Counted from the stretch's first letter, positions 1 to 8,590 are shown. The stretch: DNA of 64,000 nt from JAVXGM01 sp036657395 (GCA_036657395.1 JAVXGM010000005.1:70118-134117), one strand, 5' to 3'. The notes: a model not told the origin generated them from the letters alone. Made by a program: numbers and translations.

Positions 1-232
1 GACTATACTTATTTCTTTAAATAATTTTGATATTATTACTAGCTTTACATCAGTAATTACCTGCCTTGGAAACATTGGCCCTGGCTTTGGGCTAGTAGGC
101 CCTACACTAAACTTTAGTATTTATTCAGAACCTGCAAAAATTCTTCTCTCCATCCTTATGCTTGCTGGACGATTAGAACTATTCACCCTATTTATTTTGT
201 TAACCCCAAGGTTTTGGAACCCAAACCATTAA
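1..232 (+). CDS. TrkH-family potassium uptake protein, C-terminal end (5' truncated by window)
   Basis: An open frame enters from the left edge (codons starting at base 2) and stops with TAA at 230-232. The visible 76 residues contain a filter-like stretch reading CLGNIGPGFGLVGP, followed by SEPAKILLSILMLAGRLELFT. These are typical of the fourth pore loop and last helix of TrkH/KtrB-type K+ channels. The next gene ends in a very similar segment (VGRLELFTIIILFTRNFW), so the two are tandem paralogues 18 bp apart. The protein is an inner-membrane K+-translocating subunit that normally works with a cytoplasmic TrkA/KtrA gating protein. No TrkA is in the window, but one may lie further left. Confidence 0.88.
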   Translation, partial: TILISLNNFDIITSFTSVITCLGNIGPGFGLVGPTLNFSIYSEPAKILLSILMLAGRLELFTLFILLTPRFWNPNH

Positions 233-250
233 GTAAGAGGAATTTATGTT

Positions 251-1723
251 ATGACAAATATTACATTTAATTATCGAGTAATAGGGAAAATATTAGGATT
301 GATTACCTTGATCACTGGCATCTCCATGTTGCCAGCTTTAGCTTGTGCCAACATATACAAAGAAACCTCTGTGGCTCATGGTCTGTTTCTTTCCTCAATT
401 TTTACAATGCTCATTGGCATGACCCTTTTCATTTCATTTGATAGTAGCAAAGCCAAATTCCGCCCTAGAGAAGGGTATATGATCGTAGCCTTTTCTTGGA
501 TACTAGTATCTATCTTCGGAGCATTGCCATACTATTTATCTGGATTCACCGATTCTATAGCAAATGCATTTTTTGAATCTACTGCTGGTTTTACAACTAC
601 AGGCTGTACGGTAACTGGCGAAAGCATCATGCCTAAAAGCCTTTTACTTTGGAAGGCTATATCCCACTGGCTTGGAGGTATGGGAATCCTTGTCTTTGCA
701 GTCTCCATTCTCTCAGCCTTAGGTGTAAATGGGCGAACTATTGCAAGAGCTGAAACTCCAGGTCCGGTTTTACAAAAAATGGCTGTGCACATGAGCGATT
801 CAGCAAAAATTCTATATCTAATGTATTTTTCCTTTACCGTCCTTGAATTTATTCTTTTAACTGCCAGCCCAAAAATGGGGACGTTTGATGCTATCATAAA
901 TACAATGGGCAGTATTAGTACTGCTGGACTAAGTGCCCATCCCAATGGAATAGGTCATTATGACAGCGTTTATATAGAAATAATTATCAGCTGCTTTACA
1001 GTCCTTGCTTCATTGAATTTCGTCCTTTATTACTATATGTTTAAACGGAAGTTTGGAGAGGTCTTTGCCGATGTTGAACTTCGCAGTTTCCTTCGTATTT
1101 TAATCGTCGGTATACTAATATGTGCTGCTGGACTTTATTTTCAGGGGGATTACACATCATTTCCAATGGCTCTTCGTGATGCAAGTTTTCAGATAGTAAG
1201 TTTTGGAACCACTTCTGGCTACGCTAGCGTCAACTATGTAACCTGGCCTAGTATATGTAAATTAATCATGTTCACCATGTTCTTTATAGGTGGCTGTTCG
1301 GCATCTACTTGTGGCTCTATTAAGGTCATTCGTGTGCTGGTTTTTTTCAAACTGATCTGGAGAGGCTTTTACAGGCGAATTCATCCTCGCTCCGTAGTAG
1401 CTGTAAAGCTGCAAGGAAAAGCGGTTCCCGCACCTATAGTATCTGCTATAACCGTATTTATTTTGATGTATATGACGCTGTTTTTGTTTTCATGCCTAGT
1501 CTTGTCCCTTCAAAATTTAGACCTTGAAACCACCGTAAGCAGTGCAGCTGCAATGCTTTCAAATACAGGACTCGCATTTGGGCAAATAGGCGCCTCCGCT
1601 AATTATGGGCTGTATTCAGCTCCACTAAAGGTATATCTATCTTTTCTCATGATTGTTGGTAGATTGGAACTCTTCACCATCATCATTCTTTTCACCCGTA
1701 ATTTCTGGGGGAAAAGCCGATAA
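251..1723 (+). CDS. trkH: TrkH-family potassium uptake protein
   Basis: The 490-residue polytopic membrane protein has the usual TrkH length and four pore-loop repeats. Loop 1 is near residues 109-120 (ESTAGFTTTGCT), loop 2 contains MGSISTAGLS, loop 3 contains SFGTTSGYASV, and loop 4 contains LSNTGLAFGQIG. The conserved glycines of these loops line the K+ filter in characterised family members. An AGAGG ribosome binding site precedes the ATG. The gene follows the truncated paralogue by 18 bp, so both are probably cotranscribed and subunits may associate as homo- or heterodimers (inference). A stem-loop with a T-run follows the stop. Function as K+ import is firm at family level. Whether transport is Na+- or H+-coupled cannot be told. 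Confidence 0.93.
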   Translation: MTNITFNYRVIGKILGLITLITGISMLPALACANIYKETSVAHGLFLSSIFTMLIGMTLFISFDSSKAKFRPREGYMIVAFSWILVSIFGALPYYLSGFTDSIANAFFESTAGFTTTGCTVTGESIMPKSLLLWKAISHWLGGMGILVFAVSILSALGVNGRTIARAETPGPVLQKMAVHMSDSAKILYLMYFSFTVLEFILLTASPKMGTFDAIINTMGSISTAGLSAHPNGIGHYDSVYIEIIISCFTVLASLNFVLYYYMFKRKFGEVFADVELRSFLRILIVGILICAAGLYFQGDYTSFPMALRDASFQIVSFGTTSGYASVNYVTWPSICKLIMFTMFFIGGCSASTCGSIKVIRVLVFFKLIWRGFYRRIHPRSVVAVKLQGKAVPAPIVSAITVFILMYMTLFLFSCLVLSLQNLDLETTVSSAAAMLSNTGLAFGQIGASANYGLYSAPLKVYLSFLMIVGRLELFTIIILFTRNFWGKSR

Positions 1724-1742
1724 GTATAACTTAACATTTCTC

Positions 1743-1773
1743 AGGGCAATCTAAATCAAGGTTGCTCTTTTTA
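1743..1773 (+). terminator. Rho-independent terminator after trkH
   Basis: A 9-bp stem with two G-T wobbles (AGGGCAATC with GGTTGCTCT) and an 8-nt A/T-rich loop is followed by a short T-run. It lies 20 bp after the trkH stop and 30 bp before the CBS gene, so it should at least attenuate readthrough into that gene. Confidence 0.6.
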
Positions 1774-1804
1774 TTGAGCGATAAAAAGAAATGGAGGAAA
1801 AATA

Positions 1805-2242
1805 ATGATTGTAAAAGAGTTAATGAGCACCAGTATTAACTGTTGCCGAGAAGATTCTTCTCTAGAGCACATTGCTGCTGAGATGAAGTCAGAAAACATA
1901 GGTATTATTCCTATTTGTAATGATAGAGGCGAGGTTTTAGGGATTGTAACCGATAGGGATTTAGTACTTCGCAGCTTGTGTCGTGAGGGAAAAGGATGGG
2001 GTGAGAATCTTTCCGCCAAGGATGTTATGTCTACAAATTTGGTGTTTGCCTCCCCAAACATGAATACCCACCATGCTGCTTTGCTCTTGGCTAAATACCA
2101 AGTGCGGCGTCTTCCTGTAACAGAAAACAACAAGCTGGTGGGTATGTTATCTATGGCTGATATTGCACGAAAAACCGCATATATTGACGAGGCAGGAGAT
2201 GCCCTATCCTCAATCTGTGCTGTAACCCATTCTGCTAAGTAA
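1805..2242 (+). CDS. Tandem CBS-domain protein
   Basis: The 145-residue soluble protein consists almost entirely of two CBS domains, at about residues 4-60 and 70-126. Typical motifs are GIVTDRDLV (46-54) and, in the second copy, LPVTENNKLVGMLSMADI. Stand-alone CBS pairs bind adenine nucleotides and act as regulatory modules, but the partner cannot be read from sequence. A GGAGG site precedes the ATG. The gene follows the K+ uptake genes but is separated from them by a terminator-like hairpin. It converges with the glutamate decarboxylase gene, the two stops being only 4 bp apart with no obvious terminator between them. Its C-terminal 20 residues are outside the CBS fold. Confidence 0.85.
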   Translation: MIVKELMSTSINCCREDSSLEHIAAEMKSENIGIIPICNDRGEVLGIVTDRDLVLRSLCREGKGWGENLSAKDVMSTNLVFASPNMNTHHAALLLAKYQVRRLPVTENNKLVGMLSMADIARKTAYIDEAGDALSSICAVTHSAK

Positions 2243-2246
2243 TATG

Positions 2247-3638
2247 CTAATGGGTAAATCCGTATATACCTTTTTCAGTTTTCTCAGTGTCACATATGAT
2301 TCGAGCATTATCTAACTCATCTATGGATCTTTTAAAATCTTCAATGAAGTTTTTTCCCATTTCTCGATTTAGATCTGCTCGAATTACTACTCGCTGCACT
2401 ATAACTGCTTTAATATTCTCTGGAAGTGGATATGCAGGAACCTGCCAACCCCTCATTCGAATTCGATCTGCAAGATCGTAAAGATTCCATTTCCTATCTT
2501 TATCTTCTTTCAAGCTCCAACATACTATAGGAAGTTCCTTTCCGTCATTATGCAGCTTGAAAAGCCCTGTATCTTCTAATTCCTTGGCAATATTTTTTGC
2601 AATCCCACTTGTTTTTTCATGAATTGCACGGTATCCGTCAAATCCAAACCTTGTAAAATTATAATATTGACCAATAATTGGGCTTGCAGACCTGGAGAAA
2701 TTTAAAGCCATGGTAGGCATGCTGCCACCTAAATAGCTTACCTCAAAAATCAATTCCTCTGGCAGGAATTTCTTATCTCTCCAAACGACCCATCCGATCC
2801 CCGGATATACTAGTCCATATTTATGTCCAGATGTATTGATGGAGACTACGTTCTTCAAGCGAAAGTCCCATAATTTTTCTGGATTCACAAAAGGGGTAAA
2901 CATCCCACCAGAAGCACCATCTACATGTATATACACTTTAAATTCCGTTTTCTGATTGTAGGATTCCACCAAGTCATTAAGTCCTCTTATATCGTCTAAT
3001 TTACCTGTGTATGTAATCCCTAGTATTCCTACAATACCAATCGTATACTCGTCCACGTAATCCATTACCTCATCCAGGTTTAAACTAAGGTTATCCTCGT
3101 CCATAGGCACAGCTCGAAGTTCAGCGTCCCAGTAAACGCAGAATTTTTCCCAACAGATTTGATACCCTGAGGAAATCACCAAGTTAGGCTTTTTCATATT
3201 TATATCAAGACCCTGCTTCAAAGCGTTTTCTCGCCAACGAAATTTCATAGCCAAGCCGCTTAGCATGCCTGCCTCTGAGGATCCAACAGTAGACGTTCCT
3301 GTAAACTCCTCCCCTTCTTGAGCATTCCAAAGGTCTGCAATGATATTTACACACCGCTGTTCAAGACGGGCAGTCTGTGGATATTCGGATTTATCTATAG
3401 AATTTTTTTCTAAAGTCTCGGACATTAACCTAACTGCGTTAGGTTCCATAAAAGTCTGACAAAATGTGGCTAGGTTTTGTCTTGCCACTCCTTCATCTAA
3501 AAGTTCATCCTTGACTAATCGATAAGATGCCTCCGGTGTAATTGGGTTTTTTCTCAACTTGTCTGTAGGCAATATATCCTCTAAAACCCCTGTCCCATAT
3601 TCAGGGAAAGCTGTAATATAATCTGATATTTTACTCAT
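2247..3638 (-). CDS. gadB: Glutamate decarboxylase (PLP-dependent)
   Basis: The enzyme converts L-glutamate to GABA and CO2, consuming a proton in the cytoplasm. With the start chosen here it is 463 residues, matching the roughly 466 of enterobacterial GadA/B. Family hallmarks are TSTVGSSEA near residue 115, HVDGASGG near 238-245, and NTSGHKYG with the PLP-binding lysine near residue 274. I chose the ATG at 3638 because GGAGG lies directly before it; the longer frame from 3680 lacks such a site. The start overlaps the end of rnr by 8 bp, so translation is probably coupled. No GABA antiporter gene lies nearby, which is unusual for acid-resistance gad loci. A role in acid stress is therefore only inferred. 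Confidence 0.93.
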   Translation of the reverse strand: MSKISDYITAFPEYGTGVLEDILPTDKLRKNPITPEASYRLVKDELLDEGVARQNLATFCQTFMEPNAVRLMSETLEKNSIDKSEYPQTARLEQRCVNIIADLWNAQEGEEFTGTSTVGSSEAGMLSGLAMKFRWRENALKQGLDINMKKPNLVISSGYQICWEKFCVYWDAELRAVPMDEDNLSLNLDEVMDYVDEYTIGIVGILGITYTGKLDDIRGLNDLVESYNQKTEFKVYIHVDGASGGMFTPFVNPEKLWDFRLKNVVSINTSGHKYGLVYPGIGWVVWRDKKFLPEELIFEVSYLGGSMPTMALNFSRSASPIIGQYYNFTRFGFDGYRAIHEKTSGIAKNIAKELEDTGLFKLHNDGKELPIVCWSLKEDKDRKWNLYDLADRIRMRGWQVPAYPLPENIKAVIVQRVVIRADLNREMGKNFIEDFKRSIDELDNARIICDTEKTEKGIYGFTH

Positions 3639-5586
3639 TTTCTTTACCTCCAACAAGGAAATTAATTTCCCTCTTTTCAATAGATACTGAGTCTACTACG
3701 ATTTTAATCGTATCTCCTAGTCCGTAAATCTTATTGGTTTTTCTTCCAATAACTCTGTATTTTTCTGGCTGATGATCGTAAAAATCATCAGTGAGGGAAT
3801 CTAATCTAACCATTCCTTCTACTGTGTTTTCAAGCTCTACATAAAGACCAAAGTTAGTCACCCCACTTATAAGGCCTTCATAGGCTTCTCCAATGCGGTA
3901 TGACATATATTCTGCCTTCTTCATCTTCTCAACTTGACGCTCTAAATCTATTGCCTGACGCTCTGTAGCCGAAGCAATTTCTCCAGCTTCTACTGTCTTC
4001 TTTTTAAAATAACTAACTTTCTTCTCGTCCATTTCTCCATGGATTACAGTCTTAATAATCCGATGAATAATAAGGTCTGCGTACCTACGAATAGGAGATG
4101 TAAAGTGACAATAGTATTTGAAGGACAGTCCAAAATGACCTAAGCATTCTACTCCGTAAAAGGCTTTTTGCATGGAACGAAGCATTAAGGTGTTCACCAC
4201 GTTTTCATAGCTAGTCCCTTCAACTTTTTTAAGTATTGCGTTTAACGCCCTTGGATGAACATCATCTAGATCTCCTTTTAAATGTATACCAAAGCCTTGC
4301 AAAAAGACTTTAAATTCTTCCATTTTCTCCACAGAAGGAGTTTCATGGACACGATAAAGGAATGGAACTTCCATCCAGAAAAAATGTTCTGCTATTGTTT
4401 GGTTTGCCAAGAGCATAAATTCTTCGATTAGCTTATTGGCAGTTCTTCTTTCTGCAATATCTACGCTAACAGGAACTCCTTCTTTGTCTAAGGTAATATA
4501 TGCCTCATCTAAATCAAAGTCCAAGCTTCCCTTTTCAAATCTATTTTCTCTAAGAGTTTTTGCGATTTTGTCCATACGCATTAAATCCTCACCAATATAT
4601 TCATATTTCTTTAACAAGGCCTTATCATTATGCTCAAGTATGTCAGAAACATCAGAATAAGTCATTCTGGCTTTCGAATGGATAATGCTTTCGTAAATAT
4701 CATGAAAAACCACTTTTCCGCCTCTAGTAATTTCCATATCTACAGACAACGTAAGCCTATCCTCATTAGGATTCAAACTACATATACCGTTAGAGAGATC
4801 TTTTGGCAGCATAGGTATCACCTGATCCACCAAATAGACGCTGTTACCCCTTTTTAATGCTTCCTTATCTAATTCGCAATCCTGGGTGACATAATGAGTC
4901 ACATCGGCAATATGGACTCCTAAAAGATAGTTTCCATTATCTAACAATTCCATAGATACTGCATCATCAAAATCTTTGGAGTCAGCCCCATCTATGGTAA
5001 TAGTCTTTTTATCTCTTAAATCTCTTCTCTGTTTAATATCTTTGTCTGAAATTTTTTGATTAGTTGCTGCCTCTGCCTCAGCATTTACCTGGCTAGGAAA
5101 AGTTTCCTTCAAGTTGTATTCTCTAACTAAAGCCTTAATATCGCCCCCAGCCTCGCCTTTCCTGCTTACCACTTCAGTAATCTTACCTTCTGCGCTATTT
5201 TGCTTATCCGGATATTTGGTAATCACTGCTACCACTTTGTCTCCTATTTTGGCTTTCCCAAAATCTTTCTTCCGAATAAAAACATCTTCGTTAAGTTTTT
5301 TACTGTCAGGCACAACAAAACCGAAACTCTTACTTTTTTGAAAAGTTCCGATTACTTCTTTTGTGTTATGCTTGATGACTTTAGTTACAATTCCCTCTCG
5401 AGAGCTTTTCCACAGTGCTTCTGGAATAAGATCTACTTCTACAGTGTCCCCATTCATAGCTCCATTTGTGCTCTTAGCAGAAACATAAACGTCCTCCGAT
5501 TTATCATCGGGAATCAGAAACCCAAAGCCTTTTTTATGCTTTGATAAGGTTCCTGTAATTATTTTTCTTGTATTTTTTTTCTTCAT
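3631..5586 (-). CDS. rnr: Ribonuclease R (RNB/S1 exoribonuclease)
   Basis: The 651-residue 3'-to-5' exoribonuclease degrades structured RNA. Domain order is two cold-shock/OB domains (residues 8-50 and 76-120), an RNB catalytic domain from about 187 to 515, and an S1 domain from about 565 to 645. The metal-binding Asp cluster is visible in DGADSKDFDDAVS (about 199-211). It is shorter than the 779- and 813-residue B. subtilis and E. coli enzymes because the N-terminal helix-turn-helix and long basic C-terminal tail are absent. The ATG has no recognisable Shine-Dalgarno sequence, and an in-frame stop 18 bp upstream rules out a longer form. Clostridial rnr usually lies next to secG and smpB/ssrA. 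Here hppA and a lipoprotein separate it from secG. Confidence 0.95.
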   Translation of the reverse strand: MKKKNTRKIITGTLSKHKKGFGFLIPDDKSEDVYVSAKSTNGAMNGDTVEVDLIPEALWKSSREGIVTKVIKHNTKEVIGTFQKSKSFGFVVPDSKKLNEDVFIRKKDFGKAKIGDKVVAVITKYPDKQNSAEGKITEVVSRKGEAGGDIKALVREYNLKETFPSQVNAEAEAATNQKISDKDIKQRRDLRDKKTITIDGADSKDFDDAVSMELLDNGNYLLGVHIADVTHYVTQDCELDKEALKRGNSVYLVDQVIPMLPKDLSNGICSLNPNEDRLTLSVDMEITRGGKVVFHDIYESIIHSKARMTYSDVSDILEHNDKALLKKYEYIGEDLMRMDKIAKTLRENRFEKGSLDFDLDEAYITLDKEGVPVSVDIAERRTANKLIEEFMLLANQTIAEHFFWMEVPFLYRVHETPSVEKMEEFKVFLQGFGIHLKGDLDDVHPRALNAILKKVEGTSYENVVNTLMLRSMQKAFYGVECLGHFGLSFKYYCHFTSPIRRYADLIIHRIIKTVIHGEMDEKKVSYFKKKTVEAGEIASATERQAIDLERQVEKMKKAEYMSYRIGEAYEGLISGVTNFGLYVELENTVEGMVRLDSLTDDFYDHQPEKYRVIGRKTNKIYGLGDTIKIVVDSVSIEKREINFLVGGKENE

Positions 5587-5603
5587 ATGTATATGATAAC
5601 ACT

Positions 5604-5630
5604 ATAAAGGGTGGCAATGCCACCCTTTAT
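5604..5630. terminator. Perfect hairpin between lipoprotein gene and rnr
   Basis: ATAAAGGGTGGC and its exact complement form a 12-bp stem with a 3-nt loop. A run of seven T lies on the plus-strand side only, so a canonical terminator would act on rightward transcripts. Genes on both sides run leftward, where the stem is followed by TATAGTG instead of a T-run. It may serve as a 3'-end stabiliser, a weak leftward terminator, or a block to antisense transcription leaving rnr. Confidence 0.55.
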
Positions 5631-5643
5631 GTTTTTTTCTTTA

Positions 5644-5949
5644 TTACTTTTTAGTATTTGTTGTGTCTGTGTCAGCTTTTGTTCTTTCTGTAGGGTCTAA
5701 AACGTCTTTTGTATCCTTTTCTCCGTCTTTAATGTCATCACCCATATCTTCGACTCCGTCTTTTAAGTCTTCGCCCATGTTCTCTACGTCGTCTTTCACG
5801 GTATCATTATTTTCTACTTTGTCTGTAGATTCTTCAACATGCGTTGTAGGCTCCATGTCATCCGTCGCCGTATCGTTTCCACAACCGGCAAAAGTAAAAA
5901 CGGATAGTACAAGTAACATCCCTATGATTATTTTTGACTTTTTCAACAT
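5644..5949 (-). CDS. Small acidic lipoprotein of unknown function
   Basis: The 101-residue protein starts with a lysine-rich, hydrophobic signal peptide ending in a lipobox (FAGC), so lipidation at the Cys near residue 23 is expected. The mature part is highly acidic and low in complexity, with repeated DxxEDxxDGVED-like heptads and a Thr/Lys-rich end. I use the ATG at 5949 because GAGGAG lies 5 nt upstream; a GTG at 5955 overlaps that site. It sits between hppA and rnr and is probably transcribed toward rnr. I do not recognise a family. The charged repeats suggest an extended or helical extracytoplasmic spacer, but no function can be given. Confidence 0.72.
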   Translation of the reverse strand: MLKKSKIIIGMLLVLSVFTFAGCGNDTATDDMEPTTHVEESTDKVENNDTVKDDVENMGEDLKDGVEDMGDDIKDGEKDTKDVLDPTERTKADTDTTNTKK

Positions 5950-6022
5950 ACTCACTCCTCTCTTCTTTTCTCACCTATTGTTCACAGTTTTAGATGAATT
6001 TATTAATAAAAGAAGAAAGTTT

Positions 6023-6142
6023 TTAATTTTTATGTTTTATGTGAATCAAGGCACATAACTTCTTGCTAGTTGCTGTTTTACCTCCTGCTGTAGGCGTAAT
6101 CTTAACAGTTCCAGGTTTTTTGCCAATATAAAAAGAGAACAT
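6023..6142 (-). pseudogene. Possible remnant of a Big_2/Ig-like surface-protein domain
   Basis: A 39-codon minus-strand frame reads GKKPGTVKITPTAGGKTATS near its start, which resembles the last strands of bacterial Ig-like (Big_2) domains (GtatItatadGGktAt). The frame begins inside the hppA terminator hairpin, has no ribosome binding site, and continues into Cys/His-containing nonsense before a TAA. It looks like the degraded end of a former surface-protein gene. Chance similarity is possible because the segment is short. Confidence 0.3.
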
Positions 6143-6166
6143 CTAAAATTAACAGATGTTCTCTTT
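6132..6166. terminator. Terminator downstream of hppA
   Basis: AAAGAGAACATCT and its complement form a 13-bp perfect stem with a 9-nt loop. On the minus strand it is followed by CTTTTTAT, giving a good terminator for hppA, whose stop lies 53 bp upstream. On the plus strand the T-run is short. Confidence 0.8.
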
Positions 6167-6218
6167 GTGTTTACCGTATATGCCTTAATCTAAAAGGCAA
6201 TAAGTTTTTTAGCTTGTC

Positions 6219-8243
6219 TTAGATAAGTCCGCCAATGCTTACAAATACTGGTGCAAATACTACTGCAACAATGGTCATAAGTTTGATTAGGATATTAATT
6301 GATGGACCGGATGTGTCCTTGAATGGGTCACCAACTGTATCGCCTACTACTGTAGCCTTGTGAGTTTCTGAACCCTTACCACCATAATGTCCTTCTTCAA
6401 CGTATTTCTTAGCATTATCCCATGCACCGCCAGCATTAGCCATCATGATAGCAAGTAGCACACCAGCTGCAAGAGATCCTGCAAGCATTCCACCTAAAGC
6501 TTCAACTCCTAAAACGATTCCAACTGCCAATGGAGCAACAATAGCCATTAGACCTGGAGCCAACATTTCCTTAAGAGCTGCTCTTGTGGAGATGTCTACA
6601 CATCTAGCATAGTCAGGCTTGGAAGTCCCGGCCATGATGCCTGAATCTTCTCTAAACTGTCTTCTTACTTCTTCAATCATCTGGTTAGCAGCTTTACCTA
6701 CGGAATTCATAGTCATAGCTGAGAACAAGAATGGTAGCATAGCACCAATAAACAGTCCTATAATTACCATTGGGTCTAACAGGCTAATAACCTTAATCTG
6801 TGCAACCTGTGAGAATGAAGCGAATAGCGCCAATGCAGTTAGAGCTGCTGAACCGATAGCAAATCCTTTACCTATTGCTGCTGTTGTGTTACCTACAGCA
6901 TCAAGCTTGTCTGTAATTTCTCTTACTTCATGTGGAAGTTCTGCCATTTCAGCAATACCACCAGCATTATCAGATACAGGACCATATGCATCAACTGCTA
7001 CTACCATACCTGTAGTTGAAAGCATACCTACCGCTGCAAGAGCAATACCGTAAAGCCCTGCAAAACCGTTAGCTACGAAGATACCAACTGCAATGAATAG
7101 AACTGGCCATACTGTTGAAAGCATACCAACACCTAAACCGCTGATGATAGTAGTCGCTGCACCTGTCTGAGACTGTTCTGCAATTTTCTTAACTGACTTG
7201 TAATCTCCAGAAGTATATATTTCTGTGATTTTACCAATAGCGATTCCTACAATAAGTCCCGCAATGATAGCAATAGCACAGTTATAGTTTCCAAGCATTG
7301 CTTTACTTAGTATAATGGCAGCTACAATTACAATTACACCACTGATATATGTACCCAAGTTTAAAGCTGCAGCAGGGTTGCCGCCTTCCTTACCTCTAAC
7401 ACATAAAATCCCGATAACAGAAGCAATAATTCCTACTGCTGCAAGTATAAGTGGGAATAGTGATCCTGCAAGTGCCGGAAGGTCAAAGCTTTGTCCAAAT
7501 ATTGGTGTAATCATAGGCATAATTACTGCAAGTGTAATTGCTGAAATAATTGATCCTACATAAGATTCAAATAAGTCAGATCCCATACCTGCAACGTCGC
7601 CTACGTTATCTCCTACATTATCTGCAATAACTGCAGGGTTTCTTGGATCATCTTCAGGAATTCCAGCTTCAACTTTACCTACAAGGTCAGCACCAACGTC
7701 TGCAGCTTTTGTGTAGATACCGCCGCCTACTCTTCCAAATAGCGCCATAGATGATGCTCCAAGACCAAATCCTGTTACAACACTACTACATTCAACTCCC
7801 ATGATAACGAAGATAACTCCTAGTCCTAAAAGACCAAGGCCACATACACAAAGACCCATAACAGCCCCTGATCTGAAAGCAACTTTAAGGGCTTTATTCA
7901 TGCCACCTTCCATTGCTGCATTTGCGGTTCTAACATTACCTTTAGTGGCAACGTCCATTCCGAAATAGCCAGCTAGTACTGATAATAATGAACCCAGTAC
8001 ATATAGTAGACCGGTTGTCCAATTGATAAAATATCCAATAATTAAAAAGAGAACGACTATTACAATGACCATTGTCTTGTATTCTCTCTTCAGGAACGCC
8101 ATGGCTCCTTCTCTAATGTGTCCTGCGATTTCCTTCATTTTGTCGGTTCCATCATCAAGTTTACCGATCCATGATGCCATAGCAAAGGCTACAATCAAAC
8201 CGACCACTGCTGCTATAGGTGCAATAATTGCTAAATTGTTCAT
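6219..8243 (-). CDS. hppA: Membrane-bound ion-pumping pyrophosphatase, K+-dependent type
   Basis: The 674-residue integral membrane enzyme hydrolyses cytoplasmic pyrophosphate and pumps H+ and/or Na+ outward. The catalytic loop DVGADLVGK is at 182-190, followed by acidic residues and DNVGDNVGD at 208-216. At the position that separates the subfamilies, GNTTAAIGKG (451-460) has Ala455 and Gly458. These correspond to the Ala/Gly pair of K+-dependent enzymes rather than the Lys/Thr of K+-independent ones. Glu226 in DLFESY is at the place typical of bacterial Na+- or H+-transporting K+-dependent forms, so the ion cannot be decided. The ATG has an upstream GGAGGT. The gene follows secG with a 116-bp gap and is ended by a strong hairpin. 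Confidence 0.96.
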   Translation of the reverse strand: MNNLAIIAPIAAVVGLIVAFAMASWIGKLDDGTDKMKEIAGHIREGAMAFLKREYKTMVIVIVVLFLIIGYFINWTTGLLYVLGSLLSVLAGYFGMDVATKGNVRTANAAMEGGMNKALKVAFRSGAVMGLCVCGLGLLGLGVIFVIMGVECSSVVTGFGLGASSMALFGRVGGGIYTKAADVGADLVGKVEAGIPEDDPRNPAVIADNVGDNVGDVAGMGSDLFESYVGSIISAITLAVIMPMITPIFGQSFDLPALAGSLFPLILAAVGIIASVIGILCVRGKEGGNPAAALNLGTYISGVIVIVAAIILSKAMLGNYNCAIAIIAGLIVGIAIGKITEIYTSGDYKSVKKIAEQSQTGAATTIISGLGVGMLSTVWPVLFIAVGIFVANGFAGLYGIALAAVGMLSTTGMVVAVDAYGPVSDNAGGIAEMAELPHEVREITDKLDAVGNTTAAIGKGFAIGSAALTALALFASFSQVAQIKVISLLDPMVIIGLFIGAMLPFLFSAMTMNSVGKAANQMIEEVRRQFREDSGIMAGTSKPDYARCVDISTRAALKEMLAPGLMAIVAPLAVGIVLGVEALGGMLAGSLAAGVLLAIMMANAGGAWDNAKKYVEEGHYGGKGSETHKATVVGDTVGDPFKDTSGPSINILIKLMTIVAVVFAPVFVSIGGLI

Positions 8244-8359
8244 AAAAAATAATACCTCCTCTCACTTTTAACGCAATTATAAGAGGCATCTTATGACACC
8301 CCTTATTATTTAAAAGTGAAATATTAAACTAAAAATAAAACTAAACGAAATTAAATAAG

Positions 8360-8590
8360 TTATTCCATAGTAACCAATACCAATGAAAGCACTATAAAGA
8401 GAACTGCTGCGGTTGTGGCAATCTTGTTTAAGATTCCTTCATAACCCTGACTCTTTTTCTTACCGAACAACTGCTCGGCGCCTCCACCTATGGAACCTGA
8501 TAATCCACTGCTATTACTTGACTGCAATAATATGCTGATAATAAGCACGATACTTGCTAATCCAAGTATAACCATAAGAACTGTCTGCAT
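8360..8590 (-). CDS. secG: Preprotein translocase subunit SecG
   Basis: The 76-residue protein has two hydrophobic helices separated by a Gly/Ser-rich loop (LLQSSNSSGLSGSIGGGAEQLFG), the standard SecG architecture. It assists SecYEG-mediated export at the cytoplasmic membrane. GGAGGT lies 7 nt before the ATG. It follows eno by about 70 bp, the usual eno-secG order of Clostridia. The next gene in that order is normally rnr; here it is hppA. Confidence 0.93.
   Translation of the reverse strand: MQTVLMVILGLASIVLIISILLQSSNSSGLSGSIGGGAEQLFGKKKSQGYEGILNKIATTAAVLFIVLSLVLVTME

Noticed and set aside
5950..6022. Riboswitch or small RNA downstream of the Big_2-like remnant
   Set aside because: Only A/T-rich unstructured sequence; no recognisable aptamer or paired elements.
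6619..7563. Open frames antisense to hppA
   Set aside because: Translations are compositionally biased and lack initiation signals; hppA itself has complete family motifs.
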